Shown piece by piece: positions 25,036 through 33,564 of a stretch of DNA of 64,000 bases. The translations under genes were made by a program, and so were the position numbers. Source of the stretch: Butyricicoccus_A sp963601915. GTDB taxonomy: Bacteria > Bacillota > Clostridia > Oscillospirales > Butyricicoccaceae. The stretch is taken from NCBI GenBank assembly GCA_963601915.1, contig CAVCGL010000011.1, positions 1 to 64,000 of the forward strand, given 5' to 3'. The stretch's first letter is position 1. Each line of letters opens with the position of its first letter. The notes under the pieces were generated by a model, which ran no database searches, was not told the origin of the DNA, and saw only the letters and a list, made by a program, of their open reading frames with translations.

Positions 25036-25722
25036 ATGCCAATTTCATCGGAAACATTGAAACGTTACGCAGTATGTATCTTGGGCCTGTTCTTCTCGGC
25101 GCAGGGCGTTGCGATTACAAAGCTGGGCGCATTGGGCGTTTCCCCGATTTCCTCGGTCGCCAATGTCATGAGCCTGCGTTTACCGGCGCTGTCCCTCGGC
25201 AACTGGCTGATTATCTGGAACTGCGTTTTGATTCTCGGTCAGATTCTCATTCTGCGCCGCAAATTCCAGCCGATTCAGCTGCTTCAGATTCCACTGTCTT
25301 TCCTCTTTGGTTATTTTACAGACTTCGGTATGTGGGCGTTCTCTTGGGCTTCTCCGGAGCTGTATCCGCTGCGTCTGGTCAACATCTGCTGCGGCACGAT
25401 CATTCTGGGTTTTGGCATTGCGCTGTGTGTCATTGCCAACGCGGTCATGAATTCCGGTGAAGCATTTGTCAAGGCAATTTCTGACACCACCCGCAAGGAT
25501 TTCGGCACACTGAAAATCTGCTTTGATGTCAGCTGCGTCGTGATCGCACTGGTTCTGTCTTTGGTTTTCTTTGACTTTACCATTCAGGGCACCCGCGAGG
25601 GCACACTGATTGCCGCTCTGTGCACCGGTATGGTCATCAAGTTCTTCACGCCGCGTCTGCGTCAGCCGCTGGAGCGCTTCATTGGCTGCCATCACGCCCG
25701 CCAAGAGGAATTTTCCGCATGA
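25036..25722 (+). CDS. YczE/YitT-like integral membrane protein
   Basis: A 228-residue membrane protein with about five to six hydrophobic helices and a short positively charged C-terminus. The text GVAITKLGALGVSPISSVANVMS and CVIANAVMNSGEAFVKAIS are typical of the YczE family, whose biochemical role is unknown. ATG at 25036 follows AGGAGGTTTTATCCC. Its stop overlaps the start of the amidohydrolase by ATGA, which indicates translational coupling. Confidence 0.8.
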   Translation: MPISSETLKRYAVCILGLFFSAQGVAITKLGALGVSPISSVANVMSLRLPALSLGNWLIIWNCVLILGQILILRRKFQPIQLLQIPLSFLFGYFTDFGMWAFSWASPELYPLRLVNICCGTIILGFGIALCVIANAVMNSGEAFVKAISDTTRKDFGTLKICFDVSCVVIALVLSLVFFDFTIQGTREGTLIAALCTGMVIKFFTPRLRQPLERFIGCHHARQEEFSA

Positions 25723-26567
25723 TTATTGATTTTCACACCCATACCTTCCCTGCCAAAATTGCCGGTTCTGTCATTGCCCATCTGCAAAGCAAATCGCGTT
25801 CTATGGCGTTTACCGACGCCACCAACAACGGCCTGCGCCGCTCCATGGACAACGCCGGTGTTGATCTGTCGATTCTGCTACCGGTCATGATCAATACGCA
25901 TCAGGTGCCCAAGCTCAACGAGCTTGCCGCCCGGACCAACGAGCATTGGGAAGAAACTGGCCTGCTGTCGTTCGGCGGTATGCATCCGGAATACACCAAT
26001 TATAAAGAGGAGTTGCGGCATGTTGCGGACATGGGCATCAAGGGCATCAAGCTGCATCCGGCATATCAAGGCTATGACTTTGATGACATTCGCTATCTGC
26101 GCATCATCGACAAGGCAACGGAATTGGGACTGATCGTTCTGACACACGCCGGTATCGACATCGGCATTCCGGAACACAACTACTGCTCAACCGCGCACAT
26201 TCGCCACGTAATGCAGGAAGTTGCACCGGACAAGCTGGTTCTCGCTCACATGGGCGGCTGGCAGGGATGGCGCGATGTTGCGAACAATCTTGCCGGTTTG
26301 CCGCTGTATTATGACACCGCATTTGCGATGGGCGATATTCTTCCTGCACCAAACACCACGCGCGCAGAAGAAGAATCGCACAACATGAACAAGCAGCAAT
26401 TCACCTTCCTTGCGCACACGCTGGGAACCGACAAATTGTTGTTTGCCACCGATTGCCCGTGGAGCAGTCAGTCGGAATCCCTGCAATTCCTCCGTGACTG
26501 CGAATTTACCCAGCAGGAGCTGGCAGATATTTTAGGAAACAACGCACAAAAGCTGTTGAAAATTTAA
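25719..26567 (+). CDS. Amidohydrolase family 2 (ACMSD-like metal-dependent hydrolase/decarboxylase)
   Basis: A 282-residue TIM-barrel metallohydrolase. The N-terminal metal motif is IIDFHTHTFP. Further ligands are KGIKLHPAYQG, a histidine in LTHAGID, LAHMGGW and the late aspartate in LLFATDCPW. The family includes hydrolases and non-oxidative decarboxylases such as ACMSD; the substrate here cannot be deduced. The start ATG overlaps the stop of the YczE-like gene (ATGA). The long frame upstream would run into that gene in another register. Confidence 0.87.
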   Translation: MIIDFHTHTFPAKIAGSVIAHLQSKSRSMAFTDATNNGLRRSMDNAGVDLSILLPVMINTHQVPKLNELAARTNEHWEETGLLSFGGMHPEYTNYKEELRHVADMGIKGIKLHPAYQGYDFDDIRYLRIIDKATELGLIVLTHAGIDIGIPEHNYCSTAHIRHVMQEVAPDKLVLAHMGGWQGWRDVANNLAGLPLYYDTAFAMGDILPAPNTTRAEEESHNMNKQQFTFLAHTLGTDKLLFATDCPWSSQSESLQFLRDCEFTQQELADILGNNAQKLLKI

Positions 26568-26577
26568 TTTGCGCATG

Positions 26578-26612
26578 AAAAATCCCGTCTTTCGCGTGAA
26601 AGACGGGATTTT
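26578..26612. terminator. Bidirectional terminator between amidohydrolase and PaaK-like genes
   Basis: Fifteen-bp perfect arms AAAATCCCGTCTTTC and GAAAGACGGGATTTT with a four-base loop, between converging genes. Confidence 0.93.
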
Positions 26613-26629
26613 GTTATTCTATAAGCAGC

Positions 26630-27937
26630 TTAGCTCTTGAACAGATTGCGCTTGTCGATAATACGAACAGCCTTTCCCTCGCTACGCGCGATTGCCTTCG
26701 GCGGCAGCAGCTTGACATCAACCTTGATGCCGAGCATTGCCTTGAGAGCGGCAACCAGCTTCTTCTCGCGCTCTGCGTCGGAAATCTTCAGGTCATTGAA
26801 CATCTCCAAAGACATCTCGACATTGACTTCAATCGTATCGCTGTTGTTGACACGATCGACAATCAGCTCATAGTTTGCCGGATAGCCTTCGTTGAGCAGA
26901 ACCGTCTCAATCTGGGACGGGAAGACATTGACGCCCTTGACAACCATCATATCATCGCTGCGGCCGAGCGGCTTGGACATGCGGATGTGCGTGCGTCCGC
27001 ACGAGCACTTTTTGCGCGACAAAATGCAAATATCACGGGTGCGATAGCGCATCAGCGGGAATGCTTCCTTGGTCAGACAGGTGAATACCAGTTCACCGCG
27101 CTCACCATCCGGCAGCACCTCACCGGTGTTTGGGTCAATGATCTCTGCAATGAAGTGATCCTCATTGACATGCATACCGTTCTGCTCCTCGCACTCGAAG
27201 GAAACGCCCGGGCCGGAAATCTCGGTCAGGCCGTAAATGTCATACGCCTTGATGCCGAGGCTCTCTTCAATGCTGTGTCGCATCTCTTCCGTCCATGCCT
27301 CTGCGCCGAAAATGCCTGCCTTGAGCTTGATTTTATCGCGCAGACCGCGTTCGTTGACGCTCTCGCCCAGATACGCGGCATACGACGGCGTGCAGCACAA
27401 AATTGTGGAGCCAAGATCCGTCATAAATTGCAGCTGACGCTCGGTGTTGCCGGACGACATCGGCAGAGTCAAACAGCCGACCTTATGCGCGCCGCCGTTT
27501 AGACCCGCACCGCCGGTAAACAAACCATAGCCATAGGCAACGTGGCAGACATCTTCATCCGATCCGCCTGCTGCGACAATCGCACGGGCGCAGCATTCCT
27601 CCCACAGATCAATGTCATGCTGGGTGTAGAACGCAACGACGCGGCGGCCTGTCGTGCCGCTGGTGGACTGGATGCGCACGCATTCCTTGAGCGGCTTGGC
27701 CAGCAGACCATACGGATACTGATCCTTCAGGTCATCCTTGGTGATAAACGGCAGCAGATGCAGATCCTCAATGCCGTGAATGTCCTCCGGCTTGACGCCT
27801 GCCTCGTCCATCTTGCCTCGGTAAAATTCTACATTGTCATATACATACTTGACCTGTGCGACCAGCCGCTCGCTCTGCAGTGCCTGCAGCTGGTCAACCG
27901 GCATCGTCTCAATTTCCGGCTGATAATACTTGCTCAT
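26630..27937 (-). CDS. paaK: Phenylacetate-CoA ligase family (aryl-acetate CoA ligase)
   Basis: A 435-residue adenylate-forming enzyme of the PaaK type. The AMP-binding P-loop is IQSTSGTTGRRVVAFYT (residues ~92-108). Further family text is HVAYGYGLFTGGAGLNGG, DIYGLTEISGPGV and the C-terminal RSEGKAVRIID. It couples arylacetates (phenylacetate, indoleacetate or similar) to CoA with ATP. Downstream of IorAB it could run in the direction of arylacetyl-CoA to arylacetate and conserve energy, as proposed for fermentative use. The ribosome binding site AAGGAG is about 11 bases before the ATG. It is separated from iorB by 190 bp with hairpins. Confidence 0.9.
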   Translation of the reverse strand: MSKYYQPEIETMPVDQLQALQSERLVAQVKYVYDNVEFYRGKMDEAGVKPEDIHGIEDLHLLPFITKDDLKDQYPYGLLAKPLKECVRIQSTSGTTGRRVVAFYTQHDIDLWEECCARAIVAAGGSDEDVCHVAYGYGLFTGGAGLNGGAHKVGCLTLPMSSGNTERQLQFMTDLGSTILCCTPSYAAYLGESVNERGLRDKIKLKAGIFGAEAWTEEMRHSIEESLGIKAYDIYGLTEISGPGVSFECEEQNGMHVNEDHFIAEIIDPNTGEVLPDGERGELVFTCLTKEAFPLMRYRTRDICILSRKKCSCGRTHIRMSKPLGRSDDMMVVKGVNVFPSQIETVLLNEGYPANYELIVDRVNNSDTIEVNVEMSLEMFNDLKISDAEREKKLVAALKAMLGIKVDVKLLPPKAIARSEGKAVRIIDKRNLFKS

Positions 27938-28128
27938 TTCCCATTAAACTCCTTGTTTTCGCATGAAATCAATCCTTCCCCGCTGCGCTTTCCTTCCGAA
28001 AAGGTGCTGCAGCGGGGACTTTGTTCTGATTTCTACAGAGAGCCTGCCTGCTCTCCGATTGAACTGCGTCTCTCTGAGGGACATTCCTCGTGCCCCTGCT
28101 CCCTGAGAGGGATTTCTCCCAAATGTAT
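27938..28128 (-). other. Structured intergenic segment between iorB and paaK
   Basis: 190 bp with several hairpins on the minus strand: GAGAGC/GCTCTC near 28040-28056, and a GC-rich pair TCCCCGCTGC/GCAGCGGGGA (about 27977-28018) without a T-run. None matches a riboswitch or T-box motif I can recognise. It could be an internal processing or attenuation site within the operon, or hold a separate paaK promoter. Confidence 0.4.
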
Positions 28129-28704
28129 TTATCTCTCTACTCTTCCGAGATGGAAAGCCTTTTTATTCAGCTCCAGGAACTTCGCCGGAACACTTGCTTC
28201 CAGTGCATCCAGCCAAGCCTGCTCGCTGATCTGATCGAAATAACGGGACAATCTGCCCATCAGCGCGATGTTAACCGCCTTTGCAGAGCCTGCCTCGGTA
28301 GCAATTGCCAAGGCATCCATGGCATCAACCTTTGCGCCCAGCGCTTCCATCTTCTCTACCAAATCAGACGGATACTGTGCGGCACCGGTGATAACCGGCA
28401 TCGGATCGATTTCCTGCGTGTTGACGATAACGCGTCCGCCCGGCTTGAGGTATTCCATCCAACGGGCAGCCTCCAGCTTCTCAAACGAAACGATAAAATC
28501 CGCTTCGCCCTTGTCAATAATCGGGGAATACACGTGATCGCCAAAGCGAACATAGGTGACTACGCTGCCGCCGCGCTGGCTCATGCCGTGCACTTCGGAA
28601 ACCTTTACATCATAATTCTGGTCGAGCAGCAGACGTCCGAGCAGCTTACTTGCCAACAGGGAGCCCTGACCGCCGACACCTACAATCATTACATTCGTTG
28701 TCAT
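28129..28704 (-). CDS. iorB: Indolepyruvate:ferredoxin oxidoreductase beta subunit
   Basis: A 191-residue gamma-domain type oxidoreductase subunit (pyruvate ferredoxin/flavodoxin oxidoreductase catalytic domain). It begins NVMIVGVGGQGSLLASKLLGRLL and contains the SEVHGMSQRGGSVVTYVRFG signature. With IorA it oxidatively decarboxylates arylpyruvates (indolepyruvate, phenylpyruvate) to aryl-acetyl-CoA with ferredoxin reduction. It starts 13 bp after iorA. Confidence 0.93.
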   Translation of the reverse strand: MTTNVMIVGVGGQGSLLASKLLGRLLLDQNYDVKVSEVHGMSQRGGSVVTYVRFGDHVYSPIIDKGEADFIVSFEKLEAARWMEYLKPGGRVIVNTQEIDPMPVITGAAQYPSDLVEKMEALGAKVDAMDALAIATEAGSAKAVNIALMGRLSRYFDQISEQAWLDALEASVPAKFLELNKKAFHLGRVER

Positions 28705-28717
28705 GTTCAGTACCTCC

Positions 28718-30445
28718 TTACGCCTTCAGCGCGTCAAACGCACACATCTGTTGGCAGACACCACAGCCCACGCAAAGGGTCACGTCAATGACTGCCTTGT
28801 TGTTCTTGATGCTGATTGCCGGACAGCCCAGCTTCATGCAGCTGCGGCAGCTGCGGCAGGCATCGGTATCTACCTTGAGCGGCGGATTGTGCTTGACGTA
28901 CTTGAGCAGCGCGCACGGACGGCGGCTGATGATAACGGACGGTGCATCTGCTGCCAGCTCCTCCTTGAGGACGGTATCGCACTGCTTGAGGTCATACGGA
29001 TCGACAACGCGGATGCGCTCGAAGCCCATGGCGCGGCATAGAGATTCCAAATCAATCTTGCCCGCCGGATCGCCCTTGATGTTATAGCCCGTCGTCGGGT
29101 TCTGCTGATGGCCGGTCATACCGGTGATCGAGTTGTCCAGAATAATGACGGTAGAATTGCTCTGGTTATACGCAATGTTTGCCAGACCGGTCATACCGGA
29201 ATGCATAAAGGTCGAGTCGCCGATAACAGCAACCGTCTTGCCCTCCGATTCCTTGCCCAGCGCCTTGTTAAAGCCATGAATCGAGGAAATCGAAGCACCC
29301 ATGCACAGGGTCATCTCAATGGCGTTGAGCGGAGCGACAGCACCCAGCGTATAACATCCAATATCACCGAGTACGGTGCACTTATTCTTAGACAGGGTGT
29401 AGAACATGCCGCGGTGCGGACATCCGGCACACATAACCGGCGGACGTGCCGGCATGGTCTCGTCCAGCTTCTGGCCTTCCGGAACCGGCAGACCCAGCTT
29501 TTCTGCAATCAGATTCTGAGAGAACTCGTCCTCAATCGGCAGAACGTCCTTGCCGGTGACGGTCAGACCCAGCTGCTTGCAGTGATTTTCAATAATCGGG
29601 TCCAGCTCTTCAATGACAACCAGCTTGTCAACCTTTGCGGCGAAGTCCAGAATCAGCTTCTCCGGCAGCGGATTGACCATGCCCAGCTTGAGGATAGATG
29701 CCTTATCGCCGAATACTTCCTTTGCATACTGATAGCAGGTGCTGGAAGCAATGACACCGACAGAGGTATCGCCCCACTCGATGCGGTTGAACTCACAGTT
29801 TTCCGCAAAGGCAATCAGATCACGGGTGCGCTGCTCGACAACCGGATGACGCTTCTTCGCGTTGCCCGGCATCATAACATACTTGCCGATGTTCTTCTCA
29901 TACGGCTTTACCGGCGGCTCTACGCGCTCGCCCGGCTCGACGATGCTCTGAGAATGTGCCACGCGCGTGCACATCTTGATGATAAACGGCGTGTCGAACT
30001 GCTCAGACAGCTCAAACGCGCGCATGGTAAACGCACGTGCTTCCGCAGAATCCGACGGCTCCAGCATCGGGATCTTGGATGCAATCGCATGATGGCGGGA
30101 ATCCTGCTCATTCTGAGAGGAATGCATACCGGCATCATCTGCAACAACGATAACCATACCGGCGTTGACACCAGTATACGAAACGGTAAACAGCGGGTCA
30201 GCAGCTACGTTGAGACCCACGTGCTTCATGCCGCAGAAGCTACGCTTGCCCGCCAGACAGGCACCAAATGCGACTTCCATCGCTACCTTTTCATTCGGTG
30301 CCCATTCGCAGTAAATTTCATCATACTTTGCGGCTTCTTCGGTTACCTCGGTACTCGGCGTACCCGGATAGCTGGAAACGACCGCGCAGCCTGCTTCATA
30401 CAGGCCGCGAGCAACTGCCTTGTTGCCCAGCATAAGCTGTTTCAT
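28718..30445 (-). CDS. iorA: Indolepyruvate:ferredoxin oxidoreductase alpha subunit
   Basis: A 575-residue TPP enzyme subunit. The N-terminal pyrimidine domain has GNKAVARGLYEAGCAVVSSYPGTPSTE, with CEWAPNEKVAMEVAFGA supplying the TPP-activating glutamate. The C-terminal PP domain has IGDSTFMHSGM...DNSITGMTGHQQNP. Two 4Fe-4S motifs close the chain: CRSCRSCMKLGCP and CVGCGVCQQMC. It acts with IorB in amino acid fermentation. It follows the TrpR-like gene by 56 bp and shares an operon with iorB and probably paaK. Confidence 0.95.
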   Translation of the reverse strand: MKQLMLGNKAVARGLYEAGCAVVSSYPGTPSTEVTEEAAKYDEIYCEWAPNEKVAMEVAFGACLAGKRSFCGMKHVGLNVAADPLFTVSYTGVNAGMVIVVADDAGMHSSQNEQDSRHHAIASKIPMLEPSDSAEARAFTMRAFELSEQFDTPFIIKMCTRVAHSQSIVEPGERVEPPVKPYEKNIGKYVMMPGNAKKRHPVVEQRTRDLIAFAENCEFNRIEWGDTSVGVIASSTCYQYAKEVFGDKASILKLGMVNPLPEKLILDFAAKVDKLVVIEELDPIIENHCKQLGLTVTGKDVLPIEDEFSQNLIAEKLGLPVPEGQKLDETMPARPPVMCAGCPHRGMFYTLSKNKCTVLGDIGCYTLGAVAPLNAIEMTLCMGASISSIHGFNKALGKESEGKTVAVIGDSTFMHSGMTGLANIAYNQSNSTVIILDNSITGMTGHQQNPTTGYNIKGDPAGKIDLESLCRAMGFERIRVVDPYDLKQCDTVLKEELAADAPSVIISRRPCALLKYVKHNPPLKVDTDACRSCRSCMKLGCPAISIKNNKAVIDVTLCVGCGVCQQMCAFDALKA

Positions 30446-30501
30446 AAATCAGATTCCTTCCTTTGTATATAATTGGAGAGACAGAATACGGGATTCGTCT
30501 C

Positions 30502-30804
30502 TTACTTGTCCTCATCCTCTTTTGCGATCTGTTCGGTCATGCTGCGCAGCACACCCGTGCCGCCGGACAGCATCCGGCTGACGCGGCTGATTGTCGCGCT
30601 GCTCGCACCCGTGCATCCGAGAATCTCGTTATAAATTTTTCCTTCCGTCAGCAAAACCGCCACATCGAAGCGCTGTTCCATTGCTCGCGCTTCGGATACG
30701 GTGCACAGATCCTCAAAGAACTGTCTGCACTCATCAACGTTTTTCAGCTTCAGGATGTTCTCATACAGAGCCATACTCGGCTTCTTGTGGTCTAATCTTG
30801 CCAT
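30502..30804 (-). CDS. TrpR/YerC-YecD family DNA-binding protein
   Basis: A 100-residue helical protein of the YerC/YecD branch of the TrpR superfamily. The helix-turn-helix is VAVLLTEGKIYNEILGCTGASSATISRVSRML; the last helix (GASSATISRVSR) is the recognition helix. Classic TrpR binds L-tryptophan; most YerC-type proteins have no known ligand. It heads an operon for aromatic 2-oxoacid oxidation, so aromatic amino acid control would make sense, but this is inference. A plain GGAGG-type site precedes the start. Confidence 0.88.
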   Translation of the reverse strand: MARLDHKKPSMALYENILKLKNVDECRQFFEDLCTVSEARAMEQRFDVAVLLTEGKIYNEILGCTGASSATISRVSRMLSGGTGVLRSMTEQIAKEDEDK

Positions 30805-30907
30805 GCGGCTTCCTCCCCTGCTGCTGCCGAGCCTCCGGCAGCTGGATTGTTGACGCTTTCAATAATCAGTTTAACACAATACTGCGCAACAGTAAATATT
30901 TTCACGA

Positions 30908-30942
30908 AAAAACGATCTCTGTCTGTAACAGAGACCGTTTTT
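30908..30942 (-). terminator. Intrinsic terminator of the acyl-CoA synthetase gene
   Basis: On the minus strand arms AAAAACGGTCTCTGT and ACAGAGATCGTTTTT (one G-U pair), ending in six T, 20 bp past the stop. Confidence 0.85.
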
Positions 30943-30962
30943 CTTATACACGTGCTGAAACA

Positions 30963-32600
30963 TCAGCCTTCGTTTTCTCTTGCTACCAGCTGTTCTACGC
31001 TGTACATCTGGCGCAGCTTCGGCTTTTCAATCTTGCCGGTCGGATTGCGCGGAATGTCCGCAAAGATAATCTTGACCGGACGCTTGTAGCGCGGCAGCTT
31101 CATGCAGTAGTCGCGGATTTCCTCCTCTGAGCAGCTAAAGCCTTCCTTGATTTCAATAATTGCTGCGGTGATCTCACCGAGACGCTGATCCGGCATACCA
31201 ATGACAGCAACGTCCTTAATTGCCGGATGCGCCCGCAGGAAGTCTTCGATCTGTACCGGATAGATATTCTCGCCGCCGCTGATGATGACGTCCTTCTTGC
31301 GGTCTACGAGGAAGTAGAAGCCATCCTCATCCTGACGCGCCATATCGCCGGTAAACAGCCAGCCAGCCTTGAGTGTTTCCGCGGTTGCCTCTTCGTTGCG
31401 GTAGTAGCAGGTCATGACACCAGGGCCCTTGACACACAGCTCACCGACTTCGCCCTGCTGGACTTCCTTGCCGTCCTCATCGACGATCTTTGCCTCCCAG
31501 CCAAAGCCCGGTACGCCGATGGCGCCGACCTTATCAATGTTTTCGACGCCCAGATGCACACAGCCCGGTCCAATCGACTCACTCAGGCCATAGTTGGTGT
31601 CGTACTGATGGTTCGGGAAATATGCCTTCCAGCGGCGAATCAGAGACGGCGGAACCGGCTGTGCACCGATGTGCATAAGTCTCCACTGATCCAGCTCATA
31701 GTCTGACAGCTTCAAATCGCCGCGATCCAGAGCATCCAGAATATCCTGTGCCCACGGAACCAGCAGCCATACAATGCTGCAATGCTCCTTGGAGACCGCC
31801 TCGAGAATATATTTCGGCTTGGTGCCCTTGAGCAAAACCGCCTTGCCGCCGGAAATCAGGCTGCCGAACCAGTGCATCTTTGCGCCGGTGTGATACAGCG
31901 GCGGGATGCACAGGAACACGTCCTCCTTGGTCTGGCCATGATGGTGCTGCTCGACACGAGCGGCGTGCAGCAGCGATTCATGATTGTGCAGAATCGCCTT
32001 CGGGAAGCCCGTCGTGCCGGAAGAGAAATAAATCGCCGCATCATCTTCATCGGTAATATCAATGAGCGGTGCCTGGCTCGAACAATTGGCTGCCAAGTGC
32101 GTGTAATCCTCTGCCCAGCTCGGACATCCGCCCTCACCGAGATAGAACATCAGCCGATTGCGGCCCAGCTCATCCGCAATCGGCTCCAGACGGCCGATAA
32201 AGTTGTTGCCGAAGACAATCGCGTTGACCTCTGCCAATTCTGCGCAATACTTGATCTCATCGGTATCATAGCGGAAATTAAACGGCACTGCCAGCGCGCC
32301 GGTCTTGAGAATGCCGAAATAAACCGGCAGCCACTCCAAGCAGTTCATCAGCAGAATGGCAACCTTGTCGCCCTTCTTAATGCCGCGGCTGAGCAGCAGA
32401 TTGGCAAAGCGGTTTGCCTTCTCGTCAAAGACATGCCACGTAATCTCTCGGCGGTAATCCGAAGCCGGTGTCGGCTCCATCAGATCATATTCCTTCCATG
32501 TTACCCGTCGAATCTCTTTGATCTCCGGATTCAGCTCAACCAGTGCGACATCGTTGCCGTACAGCTTGCTGTTTTTTTCAAGTAAATCGGTAATTGGCAT
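30963..32600 (-). CDS. AMP-dependent acyl-CoA synthetase
   Basis: A 545-residue class I adenylate-forming enzyme. Motifs are IYFSSGTTGFPKAILHNH (P-loop), YGLSESIGPG, WLFTGDMARQDEDGFYFLVDRKKDVIISGGENIYP (A8 hinge) and the catalytic lysine region NPTGKIEKPKL. It activates a carboxylic acid to its CoA ester. The acid is unknown, but proximity to the arylacetate genes allows a role with aromatic or branched-chain acids. It has its own promoter and terminator. The ribosome binding site is AGGAAGGACAGGG. Confidence 0.92.
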   Translation of the reverse strand: MPITDLLEKNSKLYGNDVALVELNPEIKEIRRVTWKEYDLMEPTPASDYRREITWHVFDEKANRFANLLLSRGIKKGDKVAILLMNCLEWLPVYFGILKTGALAVPFNFRYDTDEIKYCAELAEVNAIVFGNNFIGRLEPIADELGRNRLMFYLGEGGCPSWAEDYTHLAANCSSQAPLIDITDEDDAAIYFSSGTTGFPKAILHNHESLLHAARVEQHHHGQTKEDVFLCIPPLYHTGAKMHWFGSLISGGKAVLLKGTKPKYILEAVSKEHCSIVWLLVPWAQDILDALDRGDLKLSDYELDQWRLMHIGAQPVPPSLIRRWKAYFPNHQYDTNYGLSESIGPGCVHLGVENIDKVGAIGVPGFGWEAKIVDEDGKEVQQGEVGELCVKGPGVMTCYYRNEEATAETLKAGWLFTGDMARQDEDGFYFLVDRKKDVIISGGENIYPVQIEDFLRAHPAIKDVAVIGMPDQRLGEITAAIIEIKEGFSCSEEEIRDYCMKLPRYKRPVKIIFADIPRNPTGKIEKPKLRQMYSVEQLVARENEG

Positions 32601-32670
32601 CGGGTATACCCTGTCCTTCCTCTAAAAAATCTCTATTCTGCGGGATTCTTTTCCCGTTTAAAGCGTAACT

Positions 32671-32711
32671 CTTTTACATATAAAAGTAACACAAACAGGG
32701 ACAAATGTCAA
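32671..32711 (-). promoter_or_regulatory. Promoter with palindrome for the acyl-CoA synthetase gene
   Basis: On the minus strand TTGACA (32711-32706), 17 bp, TACTTT (32688-32683). A palindrome CTTTTA-N4-TAAAAG (32671-32686) overlaps the -10 box and could be an operator. Confidence 0.7.
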
Positions 32712-32718
32712 TTGAAAA

Positions 32719-32752
32719 AGCAAAAAGCCCGCCAAATATGGTGAGCTTTTTG
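32719..32752 (-). terminator. Terminator of the ECF sigma / DUF4367 operon
   Basis: On the minus strand arms CAAAAAGC...GCTTTTTG with a second T-run (CTTTTTC) beyond, 15 bp after the DUF4367 gene stop. Confidence 0.8.
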
Positions 32753-32766
32753 TTCAAAACAGGATA

Positions 32767-33564
32767 TTATTTGTCGGCTGCCGCAGTGATCTGCTGTGCC
32801 ATTTCCAGCATCTGTGCGGTGCTCAGGCTGCCGTTCATCTGGTACAGCGTATAGTGTACGCCGCCTACCGTCCAGTTGATGCCATGATACTGCTCGGTCT
32901 CTACGCCGTTATCCGACTGACCGGCGTGAATCGCATCGCTGTCACCGACATTGAATTCCACGTTGCCGGATGCTTCTTCCTTCTGGTCCTCTTCGGTCAT
33001 CTGATAAGAGTCCGACACATATTTTTCAGTCTTTGTCGTCTCGTAGTAGGAGACACCATCCTTCTGTGCGACACAGTTGCCTGTCTCCTCCCGAGAAGAA
33101 CCGTTGTCCTGCACCAGCGAGACGGTCTCGTCACCTTTCTGATAGGTAAAATCCAGAGACGCATACTTGTTGACGGTCTGGCCGTCCTCGTTCTGCTCCT
33201 GATTGCTGACAACAGAACCGTCCTTGAAGGCAAAGCCGTTGTTGAAGCTCTGCAGCAGAGCCGGTGTAAATCCGACGTCCTGCTCACACTGCTGGGCACT
33301 CGGCAGACTGGTGTAATCCGCCGCAGCGGAGCTGCTTGCAAAAATCTGGCTGATCGCCGTGCCGCCAAAGGCAAAGGCAGAACCGCCTACGACAACTGTT
33401 GCGGCAAGAACAACCGCCGCCATTCTCTTTTTATTGTGCTTAACCATAGAAATCGGAACCTCCTTGTGTCCGTTCTCCTGTGCCATGCGATGTGCGATGC
33501 GCTCCCGCATCTCTTCCGGCATATGGATGTTTTGTATTGTCTTGATATAGTCGCTCTTTTTCAT
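32767..33564 (-). CDS. DUF4367-type membrane-anchored protein, probable anti-sigma partner
   Basis: A 265-residue protein. A charged cytoplasmic N-terminus (~45 residues) is followed by one transmembrane helix (RMAAVVLAATVVVGGSAFAFGG). The extracytoplasmic C-terminal part ends in a DUF4367-like segment (NWTVGGVHYTLYQMNGSLSTAQMLEMAQQI). The start overlaps the ECF sigma stop by four bases (ATGA). This layout is typical of an anti-sigma factor that senses the envelope, but no classical zinc anti-sigma motif is present, so the role is inferred from context. Confidence 0.8.
   Translation of the reverse strand: MKKSDYIKTIQNIHMPEEMRERIAHRMAQENGHKEVPISMVKHNKKRMAAVVLAATVVVGGSAFAFGGTAISQIFASSSAAADYTSLPSAQQCEQDVGFTPALLQSFNNGFAFKDGSVVSNQEQNEDGQTVNKYASLDFTYQKGDETVSLVQDNGSSREETGNCVAQKDGVSYYETTKTEKYVSDSYQMTEEDQKEEASGNVEFNVGDSDAIHAGQSDNGVETEQYHGINWTVGGVHYTLYQMNGSLSTAQMLEMAQQITAAADK

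Noticed and set aside
30502..30804. Gene as the classical tryptophan repressor TrpR
   Set aside because: The sequence fits the YerC/YecD branch and no trp biosynthesis genes are near; tryptophan binding is only a hypothesis.
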